NCBI GenBank assembly: GCA_023512835.1
Contig: CM042090.1
Coordinates: forward strand, 56,965,865-57,029,864
Reading direction: 5' to 3'
Length of the DNA stretch: 64,000 nucleotides
Source of the DNA: Taxillus chinensis
Taxonomy: Eukaryota; Streptophyta; Magnoliopsida; Santalales; Loranthaceae
The stretch's first letter is position 1. The number at the start of each line of letters is the position of its first letter. Below are positions 45,943 through 57,824 of the stretch, in pieces. Position numbers and translations under genes: made by a program. The notes under the pieces are model-generated. The model was not told the DNA's origin. It did no database searches and worked only from the letters and a program-made list of their open reading frames with translations.

Positions 45943-48900
45943 TCACAGCGTCCTCGTTGCGTCTTCGGCTTCCTCGAACTTGTCGAACTGCTGGATGTAG
46001 CGTTCGGTTTCTTCCCGGTACTCTTCAATCTCTTTGGAGAATTGCCCCAGGATCCTCTTCCTTCTCCCGGCTTGCCTCTTCAACCGGCCTGTTCTTCCAT
46101 TGGACGTAGTACTCCACCCGGCTTGGATCTACGCCCCTTCCTTGGCACGACTCTACGAGAGTGGATTTTCTCTATCTCTTTATCGTAGGTCTTGCCCGTT
46201 GATGCTGTTGGTATCCGCACCGCCCGTTGTCCGCTCGTATCTTCCAAGTCTTCGTGGTAAGGCTTGAGCAAACTAACGTGGAACACCGGATGCCTTTGTA
46301 AGCTAGTCGGGAGGTCCAGTTTGTATGAGACCTTCCCAACTCTTTTAAGTACTTTGAAAGGCCCCTCATATCGGCGCACCAAACCCTTATGCAATTGTCT
46401 GAGTGCTTTGGTTTGGCGCGGAAGGAGTTTGAGCATCACCATGTCTCCTTCCTGAAATTCCAAGGGCCTCCTTCGTTGATCTGCCCACTTCTTCATCTTT
46501 TTCGCCGCTTTGTGCAAGTATGCCCTGGCCAGATCCGTCTGTTCATGCCATCCTTTTGCAAACTTGAACGCCGCGGGGCTCTTTCCAGTGTACCCCCGAG
46601 TGATGGAAGTGGGCGTCAATGGTTGTTGCCCAGTTGCGAGTTCGAACGGGCTCTCGTTCGTGGACTCGCTCTTCTGTAAGTTATATGAGAATTGGGCTAT
46701 GTCCAGCAACTTGGCCCAATCTCTTTGATTGGCACTCACATAGTGCCTCAGGTAAAGCTCCAGTAAGCCATTGACACGCTCCGTTTGGCCGTCTGTTTGT
46801 GGGTGAAAACTTGTTGAAAAGTTTAAGTCCGAACCCATTATCCGGAACAGCTCGGTCCAAAACCGCCCAGTAAATCGTGAGTCTCGATCGCTCACGATTG
46901 TCTTTGGAATGCCCCAGTACTTCACCACATACTTAAAGAATAGTCGGGCCGTGTCGTCTGCCGTGCAGTCCTTCGGAGCTGGAATGAAAACTCCATACTT
47001 AGAGAATCGGTCGACCACCACAATGATCGTACCGCATCCTTCGGATCTTGGGAGACAAACAATGAAGTCCATCGAAACACTTTCCCAAGGTCTTTCCGGA
47101 GTAGGCAAAGGTTCTAACAGTCCCGCCGATTGCCGATTCTCTATCTTGTCTTGTTGGCACACAAGACAAGTCCTCACGTACACTTGGACGTCCTCGTAAA
47201 GTTGAGGCCAGTAGTAACTCCTTTCCACCAACGCCAAGGTACGATCGACTCCGGGATGGCCAGCCCACCGTGAGTCGTGACATTCTTTGAGGATGTCTCT
47301 CCTCAAACTTCCCCATTTAGGAACGTACACCCGTTCCCCTCGAGTATGGAGCAAGTCATCCCTTAGCCAAAATCGCCGCGTCTTCCCAGCTTTGACGCAT
47401 TCCACCAAGGACTTGGCTAATGGATCGTGCTCCATTCCTTCCTTCAGTTTGTCCACCAGGGGGAATTGTGGTTGGCTAATGGCTGCGAGTTCCGCCTTCC
47501 GACTTAGTGCATCAGCCACCACATTATTTGTGCCCGGTTTGTACTCGAGCACAAAGTCAAATTCCGCTAGGAGTCCTTGCCACCGTGCTTGCTTCGGAGT
47601 TAAGTTCCGTTGAGTTAGAAAATAACTCGTAGCAATATTGTCCGTCTTCACTACAAATTTGGACCCTAGCAAGTAATGCCTCCACACCCGAAGGCAATGC
47701 ATAACTGCCGTCATCTCCTTTTCATGCACCGCGTACCTCCGTTCGGTGCCATTGAGTTTCCGGCTTTCATATGCTACAGGATGCCCCTCCTGCATTAGAA
47801 CTCCACCGATGGCAAAGTCTGAAGCATCCGTGTGAACTTCATAAGGCTTTGTGTGGTCCGGCAGTGCCATCACCGGTCCGTTTGTCACGGCTTGCTTCAA
47901 CTTCTCGAATGCCTCTTGGCAAGCATCATCCCACATCCAAGTCTTGTTCTTCTTTAATAGTTCCGTCAAGGGTGCGGCAATGTGGGAATAGCCGCGGATG
48001 AATCTTCTATAGTAGTTAACCAAGCCAAGGAAGGAACGCATTTCAGGGACTTTCTTGGGCGTCTCCCATTCCTTGATGGCTAACACTTTCTTGTTATCCA
48101 TCTTTAGTTTGCCGCCGCCAATGATGTGACCCAAGAAGGGCACCTCCTTTTTCTCAAAGTCACATTTCTCCTTCTTTACAAAGAGTTGGTTCTCCCTTAA
48201 GATTTGGAAAACCCGCCGTAAGTGTGCCTTGTGCTCCTCCAAGGTTTTGCTGTAGACGACAATGTCATCAAGGTACACCACGATGAATCTATCCAAGTAT
48301 GGTTGGAAGATCCGGTTCATCAACGTACAGAATGTGGCAGGGGCGTTTGTGAGGCCAAAGGGCATCACCAAGAACTCGTAAGAGCCATATCTTGTGACGC
48401 ACGCCGTCTTTGCCTCATCACCTTCGGCTATCCGCACTTGCCAATATCCCGACCGCAAGTCTAGCTTTGAGAACCATCTCGCAGCGCCAAGTTGAACAAA
48501 TAGGTCGGATATGAGTGGGATGGGGTAGCTATTCTTCACCGTAATCTTGTTTAGCGCCCTATAGTCAATGCATAGCCGCATCGACCCATCGTGCTTCTTT
48601 TGGAACAACACCGGTGCTCCAAATGGCGCTTTGGATGGCCGAATGAAACCGGCATCCAACAAGTCCTTCAATTGTTTCCGAAGTTCCTCCAACTCCGGTG
48701 GTGCCATCCGATAGGGCACCGCAGCAGTAGGCCTTGCACCGGCCTCTAGTTCGATCTTGTGGTCCACCTCCCGCTTCGGCGGAAGTTGTTTGGGGAGTTC
48801 AGGTGGCATAACGTCCCCAAACTCTTCAAGGACCGTCTTCACTTCGGTTGGGGGCTCCTCCCCAACACTTGGGCATCCTTCCTTCACCATAGCAATGAAG

Positions 48901-50630
48901 GTTGGCTCCTGTCGCCTAACTCCTTTAGACAGTTGGAGCGCCGAAAGAGACTTCGCCTTGAGCTCTTCCTCCCGCATTACCTTCACCATGCACGTTTTCC
49001 CCTCGTCCATGATGCACATTGTGTTGGTGCTAGGAATTGGAATTGCCCGCACCTGGTCAACGAACTCCATCCCCAGCACCATGGGATAGTCGTCCATCGA
49101 CACCACGGAGAGATTCACCTTGCCTCTCCACTCGCCAATACTTAGCTCGACACCTCGAGCCACGCCATGGATTGGACTAGCGCTGGAGTTCACCGCCTTC
49201 AGCCAGCCCTTCTCTTCCTTGTAGACTATCCCCAGTCTACGAGCTTCTTCGACCTTGATGAAGTTGTTGGTCGTACCTGTGTCCACTAAGGCCTTAGTTT
49301 CAAGGTTGTTGGCCTTAGCGAGCACGTACATGCGCCCCTTTTGTCGTCCGGATGGTGGCACCTCCACCTTCGCCTTGATTGCATTGAGGAGTTGCAAGGA
49401 ACCAAGTCGTGGATCCCTCGTATTCCTCTCTTTGTCTTCGTTGATCATCGCAGAGAGCTTGGAACGCTTCGGGCACTCGAACGCCTTGTGAGGGCCTTCA
49501 CAAAGGAAACAGGAGATCCTTGGCTTCTCCCCGTCCTTGGAACTATTCGCGAATTGTTTTGGGCGAAAGTCCTTAGATGGTTGGAAGGGTCTCCCTTTTC
49601 CTTCACTCCGGTTGTCTCCCCCACGTTTCTCCTTGTGGAACCTGTTCGCCTTGGAAGTCGATGAAGAACTGGTGGTTTTCTCCGGCTTCTTGTATTCGAT
49701 GAGTGATTCGGCCACCGCCATGGCCGACGCCAGGTCCTGCACATTTCTCCGCTGCAACTCCAGCTTCGCCCATTGTTGCAATCCGTCCATGAAGGAAAAT
49801 AATGAATCCTTCACGGACATATCCGGGATCTCCAATATTAGCTCGGAAAATTCACGGACGTACTCCCGCACCGTGCCTTTGTGGGTAAGGCGCCGAAGTT
49901 TCGCCCGGGACTCATCTTCTGCGTTCTGGGGATAGAACTGGGCCTTGATCTCCCGTTTGAAATCTGCCCAATTGTCGATAATGCATAGGCCGCACTCCTT
50001 GTCGGCATATCGTCGCCTCCACCACACCATAGCCGAATCGACTAAGTATAGTGGAGCGGTCTTCACCTTCTTTGCCTCGTCGACAATGTTCAAGGCATCG
50101 AAGTACTGCTCCATGGTCCAGAGGAAGTTGTCTAACTCCCTCGCATTCCTTGACCCAGCATAGGTCTTAGGCTTTGGCACATCAATTTTGGAGCTGGAAT
50201 GGCCGCCAACGCCACCTTGGGTGACTGCCATCTTACAGAGAGACCAATCCGCCTTGATCTCTTTGATTTCCTCTTGCATCGCCAGGATTTGGGACATGAG
50301 AGAACCCTTCAACCCCTCAAATCGAGAGTTCATGTCGTCCATGACGGAGTTGAGAAGCCCTTGCATCCTCCCATAGCTTTCCTCACCCTCGGAGTCCAGC
50401 TTTTCGATGCTTTCAGTGTGCTCCTCGACCACCTCCATCTGTTCGGCTAACGCCAACTCCAATTTGGCTAGCCGACTCTCCAGCGGACACGTTTCTCTCA
50501 AAACAGACTTGTCTCTCCTCCGTTCCTTAGCGTGGTGCTCCTTGTCGCGGCCTTCGTGGTCGCCACCACTAATGACAACAGATCCACCGTTTGTCATTTT
50601 TGCACCGTCTCGAAGTTTTGATTGTTCCAC
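45943..50630 (-). CDS. Element H Gag-Pol polyprotein (chromovirus), almost intact
   Basis: One open frame of 1516 residues (50630 to 46080). Gag core lies at about 150-315, a CCHC-type knuckle [13 protein letters not shown] at 374-386, and the protease DTG at 450-452. RT follows with the YLDD active site at 786-789 and RNase H with DAS near 935. Integrase has a zinc site (H1118, H1125, C1155, C1158) and the triad D1188, D1248, E1284, with exactly 35 residues between the last two. The tail reads [10 protein letters not shown] and then [16 protein letters not shown]. After residue 1499 the frame shifts. In the next frames the chromodomain continues ([16 protein letters not shown], then [11 protein letters not shown]) to a stop at 45943, so two small indels break only the C-terminus. 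Gag-Pol replicates and inserts the element; chromodomains can target insertion. Confidence 0.93.
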
Positions 50631-50646
50631 CGAACTTTAGCACCAA

Positions 50647-50663
50647 CTTGGCTCTGATACCAC
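50647..50663 (-). other. Primer binding site of element H
   Basis: TGGTATCAGAGCCAAGT on the minus strand beside the LTR at 50665, initiator tRNA-Met type. It lies 17 bp upstream of the Gag-Pol start. Confidence 0.85.
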
Positions 50664-50664
50664 T

Positions 50665-51887
50665 TGTCACGGGGTCAGATTTCCTGCGCCTCTCAACCCA
50701 TTACGGCACTTAGCTTCTCTATCCACGGTCCGCTAAGTTTAGCCTTTAAGGGTTGAAGCGCACGTAGACTGGTTTCGCCCTGCCACTGGGCTCATCAGGA
50801 GAACGGCTCCAGTTCCCAACCAGTTTGTGTAAGGATGGCCAAATCCCTTCTTCAACGTCAAGTCCTCGACTAGCGGCGTGCTCCCCGCATTCAACCGGGT
50901 CGGCACGTCTGAACTCCGAAGGGGTTCCATCCGTTCTCCTCCACGAACTGCCTGGAACCTTCTCGCTGCGCACCATCTACGCTTCAACCAACCCCTCTCC
51001 TTTACGTAGCACGAATCCATTCCTGAATCGTGCCACTAAGAAACGTCCCGCCAGCACCACGCTGCTCGGGTCGTGACATTCTCCTCCACCCAATCCTCGC
51101 AACGTCCTCGTTGCGCTTGTCGACATCGCTTCCCCGCAGGCGATGGCATCGTTACCTCGACGCCCTCCCACTCACCCAATGTCAACAGGTTGGACATCGC
51201 TTCCCCGCAGGTTGCAACACCTTTACCAAGATGCTCGCCCACTCGCCCAATGTCCAAAGGATAGGAGGCTTCCAAGATCGCTCCGACGCACTCCTTCGTA
51301 CTCCCTTGCCCAACTCTGTATCACACTCTAGGATACTCCAACTCTATGGACGCGAGACGTGCAAGACACTATCGGTCGACTCACCTCTGTGAGCTCCCAC
51401 CTTGGGATCACGCTACTCGCGAGAGTGCTCGGCGAGTCTTCAGGATACGGGCCGGTTCGGCTCTGATACCACTTGTCACGGGGTCAGATTTCCTGCGCCT
51501 CTCAACCCATTACGGCACTTAGCTTCTCTATCCACGGTCCGCTAAGTTTAGCCTTTAAGGGTTGAAGCGCACGTAGACTGGTTTCGCCCTGCCACTAGGC
51601 TCATCAGGAGAACGGCTCCAGTTCCCAACCAGTTTGTGTAAGGATGGCCAAATCCCTTCTTCAACGCCAAGTCCTCGACTAGCGGCGTGCTCCCCGCATT
51701 CAACCGGGTCGGCACGTCTGAACTCCGAAGGGGTTCCATCCGTTCTCCTCCACGAACTGCCTGGAACCTTCTCGCTGCGCACCATCTACGCTTCAACCAA
51801 CCCCTCTCCTTTACGTAGCACGAATCCATTCCTGAATCGTGCCACTAAGAAACGTCCCGCCAGCACCACGCTGCTCGGGTCGTGACA
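50665..51887 (-). mobile_element. Small non-autonomous LTR element S
   Basis: Two 414-bp LTRs (50665-51078 and 51474-51887) enclose only 395 bp (51079-51473) with a polypurine tract (51079-51091) and a primer site (TGGTATCAGAGCCG on minus, about 51459-51472). No coding capacity. Its size and structure (1223 bp) fit a TRIM/SMART-like non-autonomous element. Its left LTR also serves as the 5' LTR of H. Confidence 0.8.
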
Positions 51888-51891
51888 AGCG

Positions 51892-52002
51892 GCAGCCACT
51901 GGTGGTGGTGGTGGAGGCTGGGCAGCGCCAGCATGCCATTGAGGCGTGACCCGCCGAGGAGGTGGATCTCCTCTTTTTCTTCCTGGTGCTCACCCCGCTT
52001 GG
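51892..52002 (+). repeat. MULE left terminal inverted repeat, inner part
   Basis: Complement of 52290-52390 (shared words CATTGAGGC, GTGACCCGC, TTCTTCCTGGTGCTCACC). It completes the left arm after the H/S locus. Confidence 0.88.
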
Positions 52003-52289
52003 CGGTCCTTGCACCCTGGCCGGCCCCCCAATTTTGGCAAGAAAATTGAGCTTGTGTTTTTGGGTTTCGGCGCATTGTTTCAAGCCGGTGTCGTGGGTTT
52101 CTTGGCTTTCAAGAGGCGGCAACTGCTAGCGGGCGTGAATGGAAGAAAAATATAAAACTTTTCAATCGTACTAAAAACAACCACCCAGCAATGCATTCAG
52201 ACAAAACAGCAGGTACAGTCTAGCTTAAAAAGAAATCAATATATACACATACAAAGTGCATCAATTCATTAAAATCTAATATCCAATGT
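52003..52289 (+). other. MULE loop, possible captured gene fragment
   Basis: The loop between the arms. Its first 150 bp are GC-richer than the flanks and stay open on the plus strand as part of 51946-52155. The peptide contains a hydrophobic stretch (ELVFLGFGALFQAGVVGFLAF) followed by KRRQLL, like a membrane segment with a basic cytoplasmic end. I do not recognise a parent gene. Non-autonomous MULEs often carry host gene fragments (Pack-MULEs). Confidence 0.3.
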
Positions 52290-52620
52290 CCAAGCGAGGT
52301 GAGCACCAGGAAGAAGAAGAGGATATCCACCTACTCAGCGGGTCATGCCTCAATGGTATGCTAGTGCCGCCCGACCTCCACCATCAGTGGCTGCCGCTGC
52401 ACCGGATCTGTTGCAGTGGATAGGAGCAGATCCGTATTTGGGGGTTCCAAAGGGTGGCGGTAGGAAGAGCCGAGCGTCAAAGATGATGATGGCGCATGAG
52501 AGAAAAAAAATAAAGTAAAATAAGAGTAGGATTAAATTTAACACGTGGTAGCTTTAGCTACTGCCACGTCGATGGGTTGAAGGAACTTCCTTCAACCCGG
52601 GTTGAATATAAGTTCTATCC
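52290..52620 (-). repeat. MULE right terminal inverted repeat
   Basis: 331 bp, uninterrupted. It provides the empty-site sequence that confirms both insertions in the left arm. It ends AAGTTCTATCC, followed by TAAAAAAAT. Confidence 0.92.
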
Positions 52621-52629
52621 TAAAAAAAT

Positions 52630-53428
52630 ATCATTCCACAGATTTTTCGGTGGCGATTTCGGTCACCAAACAAACCAGCACACCAAAGAGAATTGTGAAT
52701 TCACATATTATTTCATAAAATTGGTTTATATTATAAAAACATCAAATAATTAATTATTTATTCCTATGTTTATTTTAAAAAATATTAATTTTTATAATTT
52801 CTATTATTACTTTTCTATCTTTTTTTCCATTTACTGTTCACTCGTTTTACACATAGGAGCAAGAAATATTTAATTTTGTTTTGAGAAATAAGTTAGGAAT
52901 AAATAATAAATTTCCAGGTATAAATCATATCCCTAAACCATATTTGGGAATTTGGATGGAGAAATATTTTCATCAAAATTCTAAAATTATTTTCCTCCCT
53001 GGCTTCTTTCCCATATCTGTTTCAACAACGTAATTCCTGACCTTCCGTGACTTCAGGACGAATACAAAACCACTGGTAATCATACTTTATTTCTAAATTT
53101 ACCAAATATGGTTTATTAAAAATGTCAAATAGATAAGTAATTAATTATTAAAAAAAATTGAGATCGCACAAACAAAAAGTACACAACCACACATCATCAT
53201 AATTCAGAGATAATCTGAAAAACAAAAAACAAATCACACCGTCAATCAATTCAACTATACACGGCGGCCACACTGATCGACGAATAACACAATACAAAAT
53301 AAGTCTAGTGTTTTTTTTCTCCCGTCTAAAACCAACAATTCATAACATGAAAGAACAAGACAATGCACGTAACATGTCCCAATAAAACAATCTGGAGAAC
53401 AAAGGGCCCCGGAGGAGACCGCTGGTTT
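52630..53428. other. AT-rich spacer and 3' flank of the RCI2 gene
   Basis: AT-rich, no supported gene or repeat family. It contains the presumed 3' UTR of the downstream RCI2/LTI6 gene just left of 53429; no clear polyadenylation signal could be chosen. Confidence 0.5.
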
Positions 53429-54033
53429 TCACTTGGTGATGGCATAAATGGCATAGATAATTCCAGGGAGGTACCCAAACAGGGTCAGCAACAGGCACAG
53501 CCAGAACTCCACCTGTACATATAAATTAATATCCAATTAACTTTCCATTTGCACACATAGCACAGCCAGTCAAATCAATTTATTATTATTCTTCTTACAG
53601 TATTTTCTTATATGGTTTATCGTCCACCCTTTAAACGATAATTAAAATTCTCTAGTTACATGAAGTATCTCGGGAAGGAGACAAGTGCTCAACAGTTAAA
53701 GAACATGTTCATGTACTTGCGAACACACAACGCACACAAACATTTTATATACCCACAATTAAAAGCTTAGATCAGGTCATATTTCCACTATTTACCAGCA
53801 AGTAAAACCCAGAAAGATCAAAGATCTAATTCTCGATGAAGGCCAGATCTTCCATGTAATATATATATATATGTGTGTGTGTGTGTACATAACACTGAAA
53901 ATTTGGAGGTGAGAGAGAGAGAGAGAGAGAGAGTGATGAGAACCTGGCATCCGAATTTGAGGAAGACGCCGAGGGGAGGGAGGAGGATGGCGATGAGGAT
54001 GTCGATGCAGTTGAGAGTTCCTTGGTCAGCCAT
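53429..54033 (-). CDS. RCI2: Hydrophobic protein of the RCI2/LTI6 (PMP3) family, two exons
   Basis: Exon 1 is 54033-53944 (30 codons, MADQGTLNCIDILIAILLPP...), the 431-bp intron 53943-53513 has GT and AG ends, and exon 2 is 53512-53429 (27 codons plus TGA). The 57-residue product has two hydrophobic segments (about 9-26 and 34-52) joined by a short FKFGCQ-type loop, and ends GYLPGIIYAIYAITK. These are hallmarks of the PMP3 family, usually about 52-60 residues. Members are small plasma-membrane proteins induced by cold, salt and dehydration that affect membrane potential and sodium tolerance in yeast and plants. A single intron after the first hydrophobic segment fits plant members. All codons and splice sites read cleanly, so it is probably functional, and it is the only host gene seen. 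Confidence 0.95.
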
Positions 54034-54106
54034 CTTCTTCTACTTCTTCGATCGCACGACGCAACACGCAAAACGCAGACGGTTCAACAACCGCACAACC
54101 AAAATG

Positions 54107-54115
54107 ATTAAATAG
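54107..54115 (-). promoter_or_regulatory. TATA-like box of the RCI2/LTI6 gene
   Basis: CTATTTAAT on the minus strand, about 75-80 bp upstream of the start codon, leaving a short 5' UTR of roughly 45 bases. No cold-response element was clearly recognised nearby. Confidence 0.5.
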
Positions 54116-56432
54116 GCGAGAGTGAGTAAGCGCCAGGGGATGAATTAAAGAGGTGGGCAAAGCCAGCCTGGCTAGCTTCTACACACGTTCCTTCACGCGC
54201 TTTCAGATTCTTCCCCGGAGCCTCCGCCCTCCCCTCCCTAGCTAGCTAGTTACTAGTAGTAGTTTACCACTTTTTACCTACACACTTAATTATTTGATTA
54301 AAACCTTTTTAAAGCAATGTTTTGAAATATTTGGAATAGATTGTTATTTCTAAATTTGGTTGAACCTAAATTTGTTATTGTTAATCACACCAAAATTTGG
54401 AATTTAAATTAAAATTCTGAATTTTAGAAACAAATGTTTCCTTAGAATGAAATTATGAAAATGTATTTTAAAATTATTTTTTGAAAAAAATCGAATCTTA
54501 GTCAAAAAAGGTTAAAAAAATATGATGGAGGTATCAGTTTTTCTTAAAAAAAAATAAATTGGATCCCATTTTTGATTTTTTTTCTCACAATCCTAATATG
54601 TCCCCCATTGTTTCATTTCTTAAGTACAGTGAAGTGAAAGAAGAATTCTAAAGAAAATTCAGATTCTAAATTCAAATGCAACCATTGCTACGAGTACTTT
54701 ATCTGTCAGATATCTCGTCCTTATTAACTTCCAGTGCCCGTGCTGTTGGGATCGAGTTCGATTAATTATCTTGTATCTGTAAATGTAAGATATCTCCCTA
54801 CGATAACTATATCTTTTATCATTGCGTAAGAACTTAAAATTAATTATAATCCGTGAATTGAGTATTACAACAACGAATGTACTGTGTTCAGTGCGGGCCC
54901 TCTAGTTTAAGTGGCCTAAGCGTAATCTTCCCAAATTTCGTATTTTATTTTTTTTTTAAATAAACTCAAAAATTTAACGAAAAATCGACAGTGACAATGG
55001 GACGGTAAGGACCAGATCAGATCGTAAGCTATTCGAATCTGTTTCAGATAAGACTATTGAGTGCAATCGATCGGTATAGTCACAAGTCGGAATGGATCGG
55101 ATCGAATATTTTAAAATAAAATTATTCTAAAATCTTTAAAAATATTGGACCGAGACAGGACGCCCAATACCGTGACCTCATTATCATTCTTACAATTGAT
55201 CATAATAAAATAATAATAAAAATAAATTTTCAGCATTAAATAAATCACCAAAACATAGAATAACATAGATGAGGACGGAAACCCAAACAAAATAAACGAA
55301 TGTACTGTATCAACACAAATATGTTTTGAGTTTTATGCCCAACACAAATTTGTATCAGCAATCAACGACCCATATATACGGCACACATAGGAGCGGAACG
55401 GATTACTCATTTTACTCATGAATTAAACGCTAGCTGCTTTTGCAATAAAGAGAAGAATAAACAGTGCGTCAAATTCTTCACGAATTTTGCTCCCAAGTCC
55501 CCTCTCTTGGTTTCCTTTTGATTGTTGTAAAAACCAATTTCTTATAGTGCACGCTAGCATGTCCTTCTGTACACGCAAAAGACAAAAATGTAGGGTACTG
55601 TTAAAAATATGAGGGTTTGAATACAAATTGGTATGGCTATTAATCCACGAATACGAATATGAATACTAATACGAATAGGTTGAGAGTGGGAATGCGTAGT
55701 TCCACGTTGAAGAAATAAAAGGTGTTGGTTTACTTCTTATACTTTTATGCTTATCCCGTGTGGTCATAAATTTATTGCTTTGTAAGCCAATTTTCAGCGC
55801 GGGCTCATGCTTGTAAGTTGTAAGATAACCTCAGAGTGGACGAATTTGTTCTAAAACAGTCTCTCGACACTTGACTTCATTTCCCCTTCCGTTTTGAATT
55901 GTTCAATAGTTCAATTCACATTTGTAATATTTCCTTCAATTGTATTTTTTTTATTCATTGTAATTGGTATATGTTACTTATGTGTTTCACCACTTACGTG
56001 TTTTAATTTGTGCTCATCCACGCTGATGGAAAAATCCAAATTTTAATTTGGACTAGTTAATAGATATTAATCGGTTTTGATAATATCTTACGGTAATATG
56101 ATTATTTGATTTTAATTAGGTACCATTTGGAATTGAGGACCACATAAAACATCTTGCTAATTTTGGTGGCTTATTTATAATTAATAATTAAATAATGATT
56201 TAAAAATAAGGAAAAAAGAAGAAGTGCTTTTTTATATAGATTACGTACATTCCAGACATCATAAGAAGAGAGGAGAGAAAGGAAAAGAAGATTCTTGACG
56301 ATCTGATTGTAACCGATGAATCCAAGTAAGTAATTCTACTCCTCTTTGTTTCTTTCATGTCTCTGCTATGTCTAGATCATCATAGATTTGAAAGGAAAAC
56401 CTTAGGTTTTGAGAGGTTGATTATAGTTTAAG
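54116..56432. other. AT-rich intergenic stretch upstream of RCI2/LTI6
   Basis: No coding region, RNA gene or element boundary could be supported. A GATCGGATCGG-like stretch near 55050-55110 may be old transposon sequence. The open frame at 55423-55626 lacks any recognisable motif. Confidence 0.4.
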
Positions 56433-56784
56433 TGCAACGCTCTCAAATTTGAGATTTATAAATCGGGTGTGTTAGCGAAATTAAATATACAAGTTTGATA
56501 TAAATTTCAAACTTTTAATTATTTCATTAAATAAACTATTAATTGATATAAGTTTAAATTCAAGATCTGTACGGTTTAGCGGGTTTAGAAACTAAGTGTC
56601 CATAACCCGTTATTACATAACAAAGCACATGAGTAGTCAAATTTAATGAATCTTTAAAATTTCACATAACTTTATTTCCAAGCACTTCTCGACTCCTTAT
56701 TCTAGTTTCTCCATTCTTTTAATTACCTGGAATTGGAAAATGAATCATAAAAAGGACGAGCTCAAATAGCACCGTAAGGGTAAA
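56433..56784 (-). repeat. Fragment I' of an LTR related to solo LTR I
   Basis: Starts TGCAACGCTCTCAAATTTG, similar to TGTAACGCCCCCAAATCTG at 42317. It continues with related words (TTTAGAAACTAAGTGT, ATAACCCGTTATTA, TTCCAAGCA, GAGCTCAAATA). It is cut at 56784 by element F. The rest probably lies right of the window. Confidence 0.65.
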
Positions 56785-57787
56785 TGTCACGCCCCCAAAT
56801 TCTAAAACCCACAGATCCAGAAAACGCGACTTTCCCACGCCCACTCAAGAGTCGTGGGGTTGGTGACTGACCCAAACCTGTACAATACTACAACAGGGAT
56901 AGAATTGTGCGTCAATGTGATAAATCCAAAATTAAATAAATGAGTGTAACTATGCAATCAATCCACGTAAATGTCTACCATACCAAATAACTCACAAATA
57001 GTCCCACCAATTTGGTTCATACAACTGTCACGGACCCGAGTCCGGAAAATAAATTTATAAAATAAATAACAAGGTCTGCGGAATATCCTACATAGAAGTT
57101 CTGTCCTGCTCTGTCATGGCTCCATCAGCTATTCCCTACAACCTGTAGAAAATATAAATAAAGTAGGATGAGCATGTATGTCCAGTAGGTGATCCCCGTC
57201 TCCAGTATCCTAACACCTAAATTCCTAGGTCTATATGATTAGTGTATGCTTGTGCCAATGTAGTGTCATATCCAATCGCAATTAGATTACATCAAATCAC
57301 AATATCAGGCATCACGTCCACATACAGTCTTAACAGTTCACTCTAAAAAAATCATCCATCTACGGAATTTCCGCTACCAACTCCAAGAGTTCCGATCACT
57401 ACTAAATAGCCATATATGGGACCTATGGTGTCCTTAATGACAACCCGCCACATATGGGACCTGGGTTAACCAACCACATAGGGGACCTGCGGCCATCTTG
57501 CCAGCCCTATGTGGGACCCACAGTTTACCCAACCAATCTCATCACAAAATCCACACCCATAATTATTAAACACCAATTTATCACAGAGTCCACATACATA
57601 ATTAATAAACATCAATTTATCACACCTACACACAATCAATTAATACCAATTTAGCACACCCACACACATAATCAATAAATACCAATTTATCACATCCACA
57701 CATAATTTACAACCTCAATTTTTTTTATCACCAAATCCACACGCAATTATCAAACACTAACTCAGCACTTGCACCCTATAGTTGGTA

Positions 57788-57824
<37 letters not shown>

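Larger units (their letters stand above)
44977..51887 (-). mobile_element. Composite chromovirus locus: element H joined to small element S
   Basis: Minus-strand composite flanked by AGCG (44973-44976 and 51888-51891; a 5-bp CAGCG if one base is lost on the right). In minus-strand order: S-type LTR 51474-51887, S internal 51079-51473, S-type LTR 50665-51078, H primer site and Gag-Pol, H polypurine tract, H-type LTR piece 45541-45925, S internal tail 45391-45540, S-type LTR 44977-45390. The three 414-bp LTRs differ by only a few bases. Confidence 0.85.
42158..52620. mobile_element. Mutator-like (MULE) element with long terminal inverted repeats, carrying nested LTR elements
   Basis: Ends GGACAGAACTT (42158) and AAGTTCTATCC (52620) form an inverted repeat flanked by a perfect 9-bp duplication TAAAAAAAT (42149-42157 and 52621-52629), the Mutator hallmark. 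The right arm is 52290-52620. The left arm is split into 42158-42316, 44886-44976 and 51892-52002 by solo LTR I and the H/S locus. Without insertions the element is about 980 bp with arms of about 330-360 bp and a 287-bp loop. No transposase is present, so it is non-autonomous. Confidence 0.88.

Noticed and set aside
53818..54071. Alternative frames running through exon 1 of RCI2 into the intron
   Set aside because: Reading past the GT donor gives low-complexity Ser/Leu peptide; the spliced product matches the PMP3 family.
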